A program made the position numbers and the translations under genes. From assembly GCA_022496185.1 (NCBI GenBank), contig WTXG01000020.1:124001-188000 (forward strand): 64,000 nucleotides of DNA, written 5' to 3'. The notes beneath the pieces are model-generated. The model searched no databases. It was given only the letters and a program-made list of their open reading frames with translations, and had not been told where the DNA came from. Each line of letters starts with the position of its first letter. Position 1 is the stretch's first letter. The DNA comes from Multifurca ochricompacta. Lineage: Eukaryota; Basidiomycota; Agaricomycetes; Russulales; Russulaceae. Below, one piece after another: positions 1-15,345 of this stretch.

Positions 1-164
1 GCATTGTAATCTTTGCCCTTGCCCTTTGTACGAATGGACAATACATCTGATCATCAGGGTACATTGTAACCTTTGACATTTGGACGGACGAGTTGCTCAA
101 TTTATTAATTTAATGTTTAGGTTTAGGGCCGGCTAATACGCGTCAGGTGAATATTCATTCATTC

Positions 165-3425
<3,261 letters not shown>

Positions 3426-4018
3426 ACGCTTGTGTTCTCAACTTTGTCACCGAAGATATCTTGCACACTTGCTTACTTTTTTCCTTGTTTTTTTTTTTAT
3501 GTTGTTGTTTATTCTTCGTGTAATTGGACGCGCTCTGACAGTGCGGGTCCTAACTAGAATAAATACTGTACGTATCATCGTCTAGTTTAGTTGGCGATGG
3601 TGTACATATATACCCTACCCCTTCATATATATATACATCCAATGTCAAGGCAGACAACTTTGCAGTCACGTGTCACCGAATACATCTCTCCCTTTCTCTT
3701 CCTCTTTCTTCCTTCTCTCTCTCCCTCTCTTTCTCCCTCCGCCCATTTTTCCCAGCTTTAACATCGTTGTGATAGGACATATCTATTAATCTATTAATTT
3801 TTCTTTTACATCCGTTGGATCGATCCGAGTAGCGCGCACTGTTAAGTTAACTGCCGTTTAATCCCGCTTTTCAAGTTCCCACGGCCCACGATGCACATTC
3901 GCCTCGCCTCAAGTCCGCGTTTTCAGTCTTTTTCACTTACGCCACTTCTACACACATCCAACCCCCCTTACGCATTTTAATAGTCACTGACGTTGACAAC
4001 GTGCGTATTTTGTACGCC
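3426..4018. other. intergenic region, 3' flank of remodeller and promoter of next gene
   Basis: No coding signal. It holds the AT-rich 3' flank of the SNF2 gene, with T runs and a short TA repeat near 3625-3640. A strongly pyrimidine-rich (CT) stretch at about 3685-3745 resembles the CT-rich promoter tracts common upstream of fungal genes. Confidence 0.5.
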
Positions 4019-7000
4019 ATGTCTCTGTCTTCCTTCAGCAGTTTGTCAAGCTACAGCAGCGGGTCGGGCACCACTACCATCTTTGATTTTGGGCTATTCA
4101 AATCATCTCGTGTTCCTACTCGTCGAAAATCTCCAGAACCTTCTCGGAATAAGGAGAAGAAGGATAAGAAACAAAGTCCCTCTCACCCCACGAGACGGAA
4201 ACGCAGCGTTACCCCCACGCGCACACCGGTCACTTACAGATACGACGGCGTCATTGTCCCATACCCTTTGCGCAGTCTTGAGAGCAAGTCCGGCATCTCT
4301 TTTAGTGATATCGATCGATGGAGAGTTGCCACTACCGGTGGCAGCGATTTCACCTACAGCAGCGGATCATCCATTACCCACTCTTCTGTCTCTTCATCTT
4401 CCGTCCTCTCTTCATCCCGTACCCGTTCCTCCCGCATCGAGAGCTCTAGTTATCGCTCGACCGCTTCCGGTTCTAAGCAACCAAGGGCACCTTCCATCAC
4501 ATCCCGTCATTCGCATATAGGGATACATTACGACCCTCCTCAGATCTGCGAACACTGCCGTAGGGCTTTTCACTTTTCCTTTTCCATCTTATCTCTCTAA
4601 TTGCAATGCGGAGTAGACCGTCCACCAAACCAAATTCACGGCCGAACAGATGTACTCCCAGCTCTTCGACTCGAACCTCATTCCGCCTTTCTCGCTGCCT
4701 ATCGCCTCGCACGCCTTTCCTGTCCTGATGCCCTCGAACAAACAACGACATTGGATCCGGACGACCCCTTTACAATTCCTTTAGAACCATTCGAGCGCCC
4801 AAATATCCCACTTCACCTATTTCCCGAGCTTCCTGCCGGCGAACGGCGTGCAAGGCGCCTGGCCCTCTTGCTTGACTCGGACGACCCAGACATACGAGAT
4901 TGGGCGCAGGCAGAATACCTCAAATTGGGGCGTTCAGGCCGCCGACTCGTTCACGAAGGCGTATATGAAGTCAAGGTTGCGTTAGATGGCGCCGAAGACA
5001 ACCCGGTTGAGGAGTGGAGTATCAATGAACAAGAAGAGGACCTAGAGAAACTGAAGGAGAAACTTGAGAGGAGAGAGAGAAACGTGAAGACCGCGAGGAA
5101 GTTGAGCGCGAAATGGTGTGGGCACGAGAGATGTTCGGAAAATGGCTCATCGACGGGCGCCTCGATGGCGTGTTTCGACTCGCCGCAGGTGTCCTGAACG
5201 AGTTCTTGAAGGAGGTTGCGCGGGAGGAAGGTGAAGAGTGGGTCGCGGAGGAGGAAGAGGAAGAGGAAGAGGCAGTGGACGAGCAAATACCAGTGGACCC
5301 CGAGGCCGCTCAAAAGTCACCGGGTCCCTCGTCAGCCACCCTGGGTTCCTCCAGAACGATAGAAGCTGAACAAGTTGCGCCGATACGCGCCGTCTTGTCT
5401 CCTTCTGTTTCTGTCACTTCATCCAAAAGTGGGAGCAAACAACGTTTTGAACCAGCGCAGAAGACAGAATCTGTACCAGAGCCTGTACCGGTGCCTGTGC
5501 CTGCGTCAGAGCCGGAGTGGGAATTGGAACCGGAAGTAACACCCCGCCGGCACCAGATCCTGAAGTCAAACCCCAAGAACCAGCGGGTAAAAACCCCAGC
5601 CCACCCCCGCGCTCTCATGCTGAGCCTAGCCCGGAGCCGTCCCCCCTTCCAGTTCCAGTTCCTCTCCCGGTCCTTCATCCGTCAATATTCTCGGAGGAGG
5701 GTCTCCTCACATATGCAATGAATCTCGCATACCCCGACCCACCCCCAGAGCCGTCTCCTCCCAAGGAAGTTCGACCGGAATCGCAACAAAGTAACAGCAA
5801 TCAAACTATCACACCCCAGGATTACTCTCCGAACCCTGCTATCCAACATGATACCTATGCCGATTTCTATGCAAAGGACCCAAGGCGACGGAAAACGCCA
5901 TTGTTGCATGTCAAGCCCCTTCCCAACAACCAACCCTTGCCAAAGCCAGAGCGAGAATACGATAGTTATGCCGACTTTTATGCAAATGACCCACGTCGGA
6001 TGACCCACGTGGACGATCGACCGCTACCAGCTTTGGTGAAAAAAGAGGCCGCGGCTGCAAAGAAAGAAGCCGCAAAGTCTGCTGATCGATCCTCTCGCCT
6101 TCAACAATCATCCTCCACTAAACCACCACCACCAAAGCTTACGATAATACCTTCTAAAGCACCAGCAGACCCACCACGCTTGGCGAACGCAAAAAGCCAT
6201 CGGCAATCTGATTCACGGCAGCGCCGCCATCGTGATACCTCACCCACCCTCGAGGACTTTGCTGTCTCCTCGAACATCTCCCGTTCATCTGGCGGGTTGA
6301 CGACGCCTGGCGCGTCCGTTGTACAATCGCGTTCGCCATCTCCCTCCCGTAAAGATCGTCAGAGCAGTCATCATCATCGTCATCATCATCATCATCACAA
6401 GTCAGGTCACAAATCACGCCGGCCTCTTCGGGGCTTACGTCCCCTACACCTTCGCAGACATCCGCCGCGCCACACCGTGAACACCGTGACTCGCGTTCGC
6501 ACTCGCGCCGTGATACCCCGCCACTACCTGTACCCGCGCCCGTACCCGCGCCAAAACCGATTCCGGTACCCAAGCCCGCCCCAAAGCGTTCCTGGCGGCC
6601 ATTCCGTTTGCAAGGTGGCGCCCCGTCGGCTTCAGCTTCGTCTCATGGAGGTACCTCACCCCCTGCGTCACCCGAGCCAACGCCTATTATGCCTCGCGGG
6701 CCTCCTTACAGCTTTGGTCGGAATGGCCCGCTGATACCGATGTCGATGATAGTATCAGACGCGGGCGAGCGCGAGCGCGAGGAGGGTGGTGAAGGTGCTG
6801 GTGGCGGTGTCAGTGCTCCCACTGAGGCCGTGATGCCTCCCGCACCACCGTTGCCGCCGGTACAGTTCTGGCTACCGGGATACCCGGCGTATAAATCGAA
6901 CCACGAACGTCACCTTGTTCAGAGAGAGAGGGGAGAGGTTGGCGTTGGCGGTTCTTCAAAAAAGGATGATCGTCGTCTTCACCGTCGGCGGGAGCATGGC

Positions 7001-7336
7001 AATACTGGCCGGCCCGAGTCTTCGTTGGCGTCACCGTTGTCATCATCATTATCGTCATCATTATCATCATCGCCGTCGGTGTCATCACAACCACAAGCAC
7101 AACTACCGCCTCCTGTGTTCCTTGCGCTTGGTGCGCGACGGGCATGTGTGCCTTACACGCCTGCGTACCAAGGCATTGATCTACGTGTCGTACGTCCGCT
7201 TAGCGCGCGTGAAAAACTTGCGATGCGTGACGCCGTTAGCGTCCTTGTTCGCCTCGGAGCACGGGTAGTCGGCGCTGAAGCGGGTGGACTTGGTGTGAGA
7301 GGGGAGATGTGGAGTTTGAGTTACGTAGGATTTTGA
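4019..7336 (+). CDS. large Ser/Pro/His-rich intrinsically disordered protein, function unknown
   Basis: I do not recognise a family. Exon 1 (4019-4559) starts with a Ser-rich MSLSSFSSLSSYSSGSG and contains a Cys pair (CEHC) just before a GT donor at 4560. The next exon probably starts at 4614 or 4617. The middle carries an Asp/Glu/Arg segment, a Glu-rich coiled-coil-like stretch (about 5030-5270), long Pro/Glu repeats, two near-copies of a YADFYA(K/N)DPRR motif (about 5850 and 5970), a His tract at about 6370 and Ser repeats near 7030. The C-terminal 80 residues (from about 7105) look folded, with the sequence LSAREKLAMRDAVSVLVRLG. Coding continues across at least three frame changes (about 5060, 5535 and 6430). 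The one at 5535 is repaired by one C in a C run. So this is one gene with probable sequence errors. The frame at the start of exon 2 is uncertain. Confidence 0.6.
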
Positions 7337-7985
7337 AATGAAGAGAGGTGGTAGGTGGTTTGGGAAGAAGAAGAATTGGGAGGGGGCAGGGGGGTTGGAG
7401 GAGTGGAGGAGTGGTGGTGTGGTGGTGTGGTTGAGGATGTTTTGTACGGTACGGTTATGGGTCGGAAAGAGGGGAACAGGGCTTCATTTATATTGTTGAT
7501 TCTTTGGCCATGTATTATGGATTATTACTTGCTGTAGAAACAAATTTATTTTCTTTGGGGATGTGTCAGAGCGTGATACAGCTAGTTGCGGTCATTCATG
7601 GACCCGGATCTATTTCTTTCGCCCCCCGTCCGCCACATTCCACGTTCAGAATAAAGGATAAACGCTGTTAATCGTCTTCAGCCGTCGCTTGCTTGGAATT
7701 AGACATCCCTGGTACCATTTCCTATTTAGGAGTAGAAAATCCAATCGCTCTCTACTAACAAACGAACTAATTTAAAATTCATAATTTATGATGAGCAAGA
7801 GTTCGTCAAGGGGAAGGGAGGGGGAGGAGGGGGAGAGAACATCGTTCAAAAAGAATGTTTGGACCAGCAAATAGCAGTAAAGAAAAAATAAAATAAAAAT
7901 AGTGAATCAACAACACAACCCCAAAAGTCTGCCAAAGCACCAAAGGAAGAGCCGCCAACACCCAACAATTCACGCGCCGTCTTTA
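7337..7985. other. intergenic region between convergent genes
   Basis: No coding signal. It is the shared 3' flank of the convergent genes on either side, G-rich near 7380-7435 and AT-rich afterwards, with AATAAA-like sequences around 7650 and 7880 that could serve as polyadenylation signals on either strand. Confidence 0.45.
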
Positions 7986-10595
7986 TCAATAGCCGCCTCT
8001 TCTACTGCCCAAGCGCTGCTCGATTCCCGCAGCCGGAGCATTGTCCTCCAACGAAGCTAGCTCAGCGCCAAACGCGTTCGGGCTGTTCGGCGCAAAATCG
8101 CGCGAGCTGTAACTGTTAGCGATAATCTCACCTACGCGCGTGAGTGCCGTCTGTCGCGCAGCGTACCGCATCGCCGGCGTGCCGTGACCATTCGAGTGCG
8201 TGATGCTACTCGCGCTCGAACTCCCGCGCGCGCGCATTGCTGTAACACAGGTCTCGTCCGGACCGAAGACGCAAGCAGGTGCTGTTGCCTAGTGCGGCGG
8301 CGGCGGCAGATCGGGCGGGTTTTCCGGAGACGGAACTGGAACTGGGAACGGGACTGAATGTCAACGTCGACTGCAGTGGGCTCGACGTGACTTGTGGCGG
8401 ACTGCGTAGGAGAGCCTCAAAATCCTTTTTCTCTTGTGCGGCACGTCGCGAGGGTACTGTTGTGAATTTGTCCCCCCTTGCCGGTGGAGGGCTCGAAGCC
8501 CAGCTTCGTGTCCATGCGAGCCAGCGCTCGCCCGGGTGTGCGTCCACCGCCTGGCGTAGTGCAGTGTCGTTATCCCATGCATTCATTCGTTTAGGAAGGC
8601 CCGAAACGGGAGGGGGTGTAGTCATGGAAGAAGGTAGAGGACTGGGGCCGGCTTCCTCGACTATTCGAAAGCCACTTCCGGCACCCATTCGGTAGTATTG
8701 ACATCGCGTGGTGGAGGCGTCAAAGTCGGAACAGCGCTCGGAGCGCGGGAATCACCTGAACGAGTTCCTGAGTACACACTACCCGCACTGAGATACGTCT
8801 GCGCGGTGCGGCGAGAGGGATCTCGTGACACGCCAGGCGCGCTTCGATCCGAACCCCGCTGTAAACGTTCGAGAATACCACGGCGGATGGACCCATGACG
8901 AACGGAATCATAAGGGATGCTTTCCTCATCTGATAGTGACCCTGGTGAGGTGGTGCTCCCACGTGAGCGAGCGCGAGTGGGACTATTCGACAAAGGTTGT
9001 GAATGGGAAGACGCGGCAGCTCGAGTAGTACTCCCACGAGAAGTTGGAACGGAGCTACGCATACTGCCACGATGCAAACCTGCCCTAGCAACAGTCGATA
9101 GCCACGATCTTGATGAGCGGAGAGCGCCATGACGTGTATACTTGCTCGGACTGCCAACGACAGTTTGAGACGGCTCATGAGTGACATCGGGATTGCGACT
9201 GGTATCACGCATAGGTATATATGGTGGACCAGGAACGAGAGCAGTTGCGCCACCACGTGTGCGGGTACCATGGCTACTACTGCTCTTACGCGTGAGCCGG
9301 CGCGAGTACCATCGATAACATAGGACCCCGAGAGGGCGCCGAGAGCAAGGCCAACGGCCACAAAAACCGGTATGAGGTAGAGTACATTGAAATGAGACCG
9401 TGAGGCAGTATCAAGTTTTGGACGTGAGCTGGCAATCGGGAGGGCAGAGAAGTGAATCACGGTAACTTCTGGAGACACACTCGAGGGAGTGCTTTGTATC
9501 ATGGCTCCTGAAAAAGTTGTAGACACCGGAGAATCTGATGACGCCACAGTAGCAGAAGTGGTTGACGACAAAGAAGGACTTGTGGTATCCATAGGGGTAG
9601 GCGACACAGTCGACTGACCCCATGGCGGATAGGGCCACCAGTTGATACTCGTCGAAGGAGTCGGAATTATGGGAGGCGCATCTTCGCCTGCTCTGTTTTT
9701 CGGATCAAAATGCGAGCTAGCTGCTTTTGATCCCCGAACTGTCTTTGGTCATACTGTCGAAGGAAGTGTGTATGGACATTACCCCCGGCTGCGTTAGGAG
9801 TGATGACTGGGGAAGCACTACGGCCATAATTTATGTTGGGCCTGCTGATAGAGTGCAAACCGGCGGCCGCGAGTACGCGATTCGGAATCCAAGGACGTTC
9901 AAAAGGCATAGGGGAATATGATGATCAATAGAGGGAATCGGGGAGCAGAACGACGATCCCGATACGTGATTCAACACCTAATGCGGAGAGATCTGCAATG
10001 GGTTTGTCGAAACGAAGTCCCGCAGCGATGAACGTCGAGCGACGAATAGGATGAAGGGATGAAGCGTAGAATGTCCCAGAAACAGCTGAGCGGAGGGTAT
10101 TCCTCCAAAATGGCTTTGGGCGAACTGTCCAACATGTTAAGCGAATCATTGAAATGAATTGAAGGAAAGAGAGAATGACACACATAGGGTGGTTGGAGGG
10201 CGGTCAAGTATTGGTATAGAGTTCGGGCGACAGTACACGGGATCCGGTGTTTTTGAGCGAGATGAATGGTCAGATGAATTTATAGACCTATTTCTCCCAG
10301 AAGAACGTTCCAGAGGTGCGGAAGAGGGCCTGGCAGGAATTTTGACCGCGGGTGATACTCTGGATTTGAATGTGCGACGAGGAGGTGAAAGAAGAGTGGT
10401 GTCTTGAACACTGACGGGGGAAAGAGGGGGTGGACCTGTATCAACCATTTCGACAGTGACCATAGGAATAGAAATGAGTGGGCGTGGCGCAGCCGACCGA
10501 CGGTTGAGGCCAAAAGAGGGACCAGTCTCCTTGATTGGAGGAGGAAGAGGAAGATAGAGAGTACTCGGTGTATGCAAAATAGTGAGATCCATCAT
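7986..10595 (-). CDS. Ser/Thr-rich single-pass membrane protein, function unknown
   Basis: The reading runs from an ATG at 10595 to a stop at 7986. The N-terminal part is Pro/Ser-rich without a clear signal peptide. A Ser/Thr-rich stretch at about 9610-9440 (TTSPSLSSTTSATVASS) is followed by a hydrophobic segment, YLIPVFVAVGLALGALSG, at about 9380-9325, which I read as one membrane helix. The rest (about 9290-7986) is Ser/Arg-rich and disordered, with a Trp-containing patch (GERWLAWTRSW, about 8520). The layout of S/T-rich ectodomain, single TM and basic cytoplasmic tail resembles fungal Mid2/Wsc-type wall sensors, but no sensor domain is recognisable, so this is analogy only. Frame changes near 10140, 9270 and 8240 break the frame. 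Introns or sequence errors could account for them, and exon borders are not resolved. Confidence 0.5.
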
Positions 10596-10853
10596 GAAAG
10601 AAGAAGATTGTTGAGGACAAAAAGTAAAGAGCGCTTGGTTAGGTTCGTTGTCTGTTGTACTTTCTTTTTATATTTTCAAAAAAGCGGCCGCCGAGGCTAA
10701 GCCTAACTGAAACTGAAATGAAAGAAGAGATCATGTCAAGTCAATGGGATTGGGTCATCAATGACAATGGCAATTGGCAACAAACAACAAACGGCGCTGG
10801 CTTATGTGAGAACGGTTTATATTATGTAATACATTCCCATCTACTACATGTAG

Positions 10854-12321
10854 ACCTGTAGTGCATTGGGTCCACCACAGACTTCCGTGTTATTCCCAAC
10901 ACATGCTTGGTTACAAGCATCTGTTGAATAGGAATACCAGGTGAAATGATTTCATTACCGCACCCTGCACGCCAAATCACTACCATGCATAAATAGCAGA
11001 AGAATGTTCTCAGACTTACAGCATTCCTGGGCAAATTCAAGGCCAGCAATCGTAAACGACTGGGACTGGCAAGCCTGCACACACGATTCCACTGTCACAT
11101 TTCCCGCGTCAACACGGCGTCTAGGGTGCGGGAAGACGTCGAATCGCTTTAGGGAGCAATGGTTGTTCAGGAAATTATAATGATGGAGATGGATGAAAAA
11201 TGGACTGCACCTGTAGCAACCTCGTGAAACCCACGCGTTGACAGAAGGCACAACAGATGCCCCAAAGGGTGTGTCCCTGTGAAATTATACAGGTCTAACA
11301 GCGCCGGTCCCCCACATAATTCATGAGGGTTGCCTTGGCAACCCATATTGCAGTATGGTGTGTTTGGGTTTGGACGGAAATTGTCGTGTTGAATGCCATT
11401 GTAGTTGCCAAAGAACGTCGAACCGTGCTGAAGCTCTGAACCGCACCCTATGGGTTGGGTCAGAATACACCACCAGATACAGATCCGTCAAGCGAACACA
11501 CAGCATTCCCTCCCGAATTCGACGCCAGCAAGCGAGAACCCGCGAGCCTCGCAAGCAGCAACGCAGGACTCGACTGTTGTGTTACCAGCGTCGACCCTAA
11601 CCTCGAGTGCGCGGGCGCTGGTCGAATCACTGAAGTAAATATTAGCTCCGTAATGTCTAAGGACATTCGTACCCCCACTGACTTATAGCATCCAAGGCCA
11701 TCCCACAAACCAACCGACGGGACCAAGGACGGGATGATGAACGTTGAATTCTCTCTTTCATAGGTACTGGCTATGTACTCGCCCCCGCAGCCGCCCACCT
11801 CTGATGTGTTGCCGCGGCAGGGTGCACTGCACGAAGACTGACCTACATTTTCGAATATATTCTCGAAGAAATTGTCGCATGCTAAGGCAAAGGGTGTCAG
11901 ACACAGCAGGGCACCACTGTTTCTTTCTACGCACAGCACTGAAACCCGTCTGTCAAGGCAGCGAACCGGTATGACACTGGCTGATTATCGCAAAAAGCGA
12001 TACATTTTTCTATCGTCATGCTCACGGGGTCGGCGAAGTAGGCGCCAGTGAGTAGAGGGACGCCAAAGAAGCTACGGTTGTCTCTACGACGGCGAAAGAA
12101 TTTCCGTTTTTCCAAGGAGCTATCGCGAGGAGGTAAAAACTCACTCCAGACAGAGAAAACTCTTCCAGCCTGGAGGGGTAAGGCTCCTCCGGGAAGCAAA
12201 GGCCTGTCGGCCAGTACGGTTAGAAGAGGTGCGTCTTCCGCCGAAGGCTCAAGACATAAGGCGTGGGACCTACCTCCCCCAAGAACGTTAATACACATGC
12301 GAGGGCTGCCAGACGCTGCAT
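10854..12321 (-). CDS. secreted protein with three tandem WSC domains
   Basis: WSC domains are Cys-rich carbohydrate-binding modules found on fungal wall proteins and sensors. The ATG at 12321 opens a short signal-peptide exon (MQRLAALACVLTFLGE) followed by a GTAGGT donor. WSC1 lies at about 12030-11770 (EKCIAFCD, YRFAALTDGFQC, CSAPCRGN, GGCGGEYIASTY). WSC2 lies at about 11715-11270 (DGLGCYK, ESCVAACEARGFSLAGVEFG, CGSELQHG, GCQGNPHELCGGPALLDLY). WSC3 lies at about 11245-10854 (RGCYR, ESCVQACQSQSFTIAGLEF, CGNEIISPG, CVGNNTEVCGGPNALQVYM then stop). Each domain is split by an intron after the central CC/CG, suggesting internal duplication. One base seems to be missing near 10922. No membrane segment follows WSC3, so the product is probably secreted or wall-bound. 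The intron after the signal exon is about 200-250 nt and contains the hairpin patch listed separately. Confidence 0.75.
12060..12250. repeat. cluster of short GC-rich hairpins inside the first WSC-gene intron
   Basis: Several small perfect or near-perfect stem-loops lie within about 100 nt: GGCC-TGTC-GGCC near 12202-12213, CTTC-CGCC-GAAG near 12234-12245, and a longer stem of CCTGGAGG with CCTCCGG near 12170-12195. Densely packed GC hairpins of this style are known from some fungal mitochondrial genomes. Organellar or mobile origin is an inference. Confidence 0.4.
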
Positions 12322-12759
12322 GGAGCAAGGTTCAACGGAGACATGTTGGGTATTTCACTTTCTTTATAAACCTGCACGTTCCGTAATTGAGAGGCACGTT
12401 CCATGGCTGTGGAGGAGCAGATGATGAAAATACATCGGGCATTGAGTGGTCCACAGCCGTCAAGATTTACGAGTATATGTGCGGCAATCGCCTACCTTTC
12501 ATACTCTACACGACAGGGTGTTGCGCACTATATGCGGTCATGTCAGTTCAAGGAAGGTACCAGCTGCTAATATGCGTCAGGCCAACGTTAAGCGTGCCTC
12601 GCGCCAAACTCAGCGCGGCGCGAAAGCCAGGGTCCACCGTCATCCGCGAGACCAGATCGTGCCAGTAGATTAACGAGGACACTCTGGATCGACGTTCGTA
12701 GAACTTACGAGGCGTTTCTCCCTTCCAGAAGCAGAAGGAGACGGTTTAGGCGCGATTGG

Positions 12760-13275
12760 TTGAATAGCCCAACAATGAGCCAGATAGGCCGCATACAAGA
12801 GGCGGTCCCGCTGCTCAGTGCAAACAAGACAGCCACCCCTGGCATCAGTCAGACATTATCAGGGACGGAACACTATCAAGGCACCCTACAGCCGTATTTT
12901 TATTTCACTCGGATCAAAGGAGAAGAGCAATCGACGCGCGTCCGGGAAAGTGACCCCTGCTACGGGCTACCCTCTACTCGTGTGCGAGTTCAGGTGGGTG
13001 CGAGTAAGCCGCCTCTTGGGGAAGCATGGTATCTCGCCCATGTGGGTCTTTGGAATCGAAAGGGAGCGAAATGTGAAAGCATTGAGAAAGTGTTATATTA
13101 TCCAATGGAGCTAAACAGGTGGACAGGTGGGAGACCTCTACAAGGAATCCAGGGACCCGTGAAGATCGACCTCAATAGCCTAAGGGTTGAAGTTCTGTTA
13201 ATGTTTTTTCCGTGTGAAGACTCTAAGCGAAGTGAATATAAAGTCTACTTCCCCCCCCCCTGGTCTCAGATGTAA
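12760..13275 (+). other. orphan 171-codon ORF, origin unknown
   Basis: The ORF begins near 12760 (first in-frame ATG 12775, MSQIGRIQEAV) and runs 171 codons to a stop at 13275. It has no introns and matches no family I recognise. Mid-ORF residues are mixed polar and aromatic (GEAWYLAHVGLWNRKG), with no signal peptide, helix bundle or repeat. The flanks (12330-12760) contain other open frames on both strands, all weak. Codon use and GC content differ somewhat from the genes around it. With the hairpin cluster 500 bp to the left, this could be an inserted fragment (organellar, viral or plasmid-derived), or simply chance. Confidence 0.25.
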
Positions 13276-13848
13276 ACCTCGACTTTTTGATTTGCCTTTG
13301 CCTTGTTCTCACCACCACATTTAAAAAAGGGGTTATATCTTAGCCAACTCATCTACGCGTTCCTTCCTGTATGTATGGTAGTGACGGTGGTGATGCGAGG
13401 CATCACGCGATGGGCAAGAAACACTTCCTACATCTAAAACTGATATTGATCAGAGTACTTGCCCCACCGATTGAAATAGTGAGGGTGAGGGAGATGTCAA
13501 CAGGTCTGACGGGCCCATAGCCAGTGGGGACAGCATAAGTGTGGGTGTGAAGAATTTCTTAGATCCGTAAAGCTACTGGATTTAATTGATTGGAAAGTTG
13601 AACACTGACAATTAGATGCACAATGTAGTACCTTGACCGAGAACGGAAACAACGAACGTTAAGATACCCGATACTCGAAAAAACATGGGAGTCTAGAGAA
13701 CCATTCACATTCAGAATTGCGACCAGCTCATTCTACAAACTGACCATTGACAAATTTTTTATCTAACGCAACAGCGCGCAGAGACGATCTGGACACCCAC
13801 CGCCATTTTACGCCAAGCAGCTAGCTGACAAGACAGTAGCCAGAAAGT
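13276..13848. other. gene-free stretch
   Basis: Nothing coding is visible on either strand. It is the 3' flank of the F-box gene to the right. A run of C at about 13251-13260 marks its left border. Confidence 0.45.
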
Positions 13849-15149
13849 CTATGCGCCAGTCAGGGCCTCGAAAGTTTGACTGTATACTTTTTCAAATACG
13901 GCATCGAGATGGGTCCAAAAGGCGGCGTCAATTGGCCCATCGAGCAGCTGTTGATCAGGTAGGGCGGCAAACACTGCCTGTTCGAATCCAAGTACGATAT
14001 CATCGACCTCGACCGTCTCTGGAAGGTGAAGGTCGCGAATCCCTCCCGCGCTCCCTGGTGGCGGGCGGGATATGACGAATGTATCTGATCCATCATCACG
14101 ACGGATGTCAAGCTTGGTAAGGTCATCAACAAACGCCTCCTCCAGGCGTTCCTCTGTCGCGTCCCATGAGCCCTGAAAGGTGAGTGAGGACAGATTAGAG
14201 ACGCCGACTCTGAGAAGTCCAGGTGCGCTCACTGGGGCTTCTATATACACATCAATGTCGAGAACCGACATCTGTATTGTGAGTTCAGCATCTGGACACG
14301 ATGTGAAATCGAAGTAGCCAGCCGGCATCCAGTCGCCATAATATCGAAACCACACTTCCAACTGTTTTAGGGAAGGATATGGGTGAAAAACATCCTTGAA
14401 TTGGTAATTTACTTTGTCCGCAGCCTCTACACCGAGTTCAAGGTGCTCAGGGCGCACAGCCTGGCAATGTTGTTAGAGAGTCCCCCCTTTAAAGACACGC
14501 AAAGACTCACATCTATAACCCTAGCCGCTTCAAAATCGATCCAAAGAGACATCGATTGAACAGAATGCAAAGGCTCGAGAGAAGGCGGAAATGAAAACCA
14601 TCCGTCAAAAGACAGCTTTGCTGGCTTGATCTGTGACAGCCAATGCCACAGTTCTACCGGGAATTGAGTACACCTATGATCTTGTTTTGTAGCTTCGAAG
14701 GTGACAGAAACAACACCGGTGAGTGTGAACAAGGTATCCAGCAACACGGGCATCAGAGTGGGATCGAAAGGAGCAGGTCCAGGCTCAAATCCGAAGTAGA
14801 CCCTGCCGAACGATTGACCCCAGTCGATTATTCGAAGATCACGAACGAAGGCGGCATTTTTTCTGAGATGAGCAAGTCGGGCATCAACACCGACTTGATT
14901 CCACGTCAGGAGGGGTGAAAGGGTAAGAAAACAAGTGGGGTCAGGAGCCCCGAGCTTCTGTGAAGCTTCACGCAGCTGAAGCCTGTAGCGTCGGAAGATT
15001 TTCGGAGCAGTGATATCGTGGAAGTACTTGCAAACTAGGGATAAGTTATTGAGTTGAAGAAAGTGGTCATAAGGGTGGCCGCATGACTGTAAGGACCACT
15101 CAATGATGTCGAGAAGGGTTTCAAGGGGGAGATCTGAGAACTTGGCCAT
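13849..15149 (-). CDS. F-box protein
   Basis: F-box proteins recruit substrates to SCF ubiquitin ligases through Skp1. Exon 1 is 14511-15149 and exon 2 is 13849-14460, separated by a 50 bp GT-AG phase-0 intron, giving 416 residues with no frame break. The N-terminus matches the F-box: MAKFSDLPLETLLDIIEWSL, then LNNLSLVCKYFHDITAPKIF (residues about 2-55). The remainder is leucine-rich with a long WxxQxxPxxLSFDGW-like region, as in Agaricomycete F-box proteins, but has no clear LRR register. A second ATG upstream would lengthen the protein by 54 residues into 5' flank, which is less likely because the F-box normally starts near the N-terminus. The substrate cannot be inferred. Confidence 0.82.
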
Positions 15150-15345
15150 GGTGGAGTTAGACTTGAAGCTGTGAAAACATGGCGGCATTTGAGTGAAATT
15201 TAAACACAGACCCAAAGACACAAACAAGAAATTGTGTCCCACAACTGTCCCATAGTAATTGTCCTCTCCTATTTGTAGTGTAAGTGGAAGACGTGGCGAC
15301 GCAACCCACAAAGTAGATGTAGCAAAAATAGTGGTATGTTACTGC

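Noticed and set aside
147..164. Start of the remodeller at 147
   Set aside because: The codon at 147 is GTG. The first in-frame ATG is at 165, with another at 210, so a nuclear gene would not start at 147.
6370..6402. His tract as a designed tag
   Set aside because: It is a CAT/CAC repeat within a natural low-complexity protein; similar triplet repeats occur at 7030 and 16255.
7986..10595. Calling the S/T-rich membrane gene a pseudogene
   Set aside because: Frame changes are of the same kind as in essential genes of the window, so they do not show decay.
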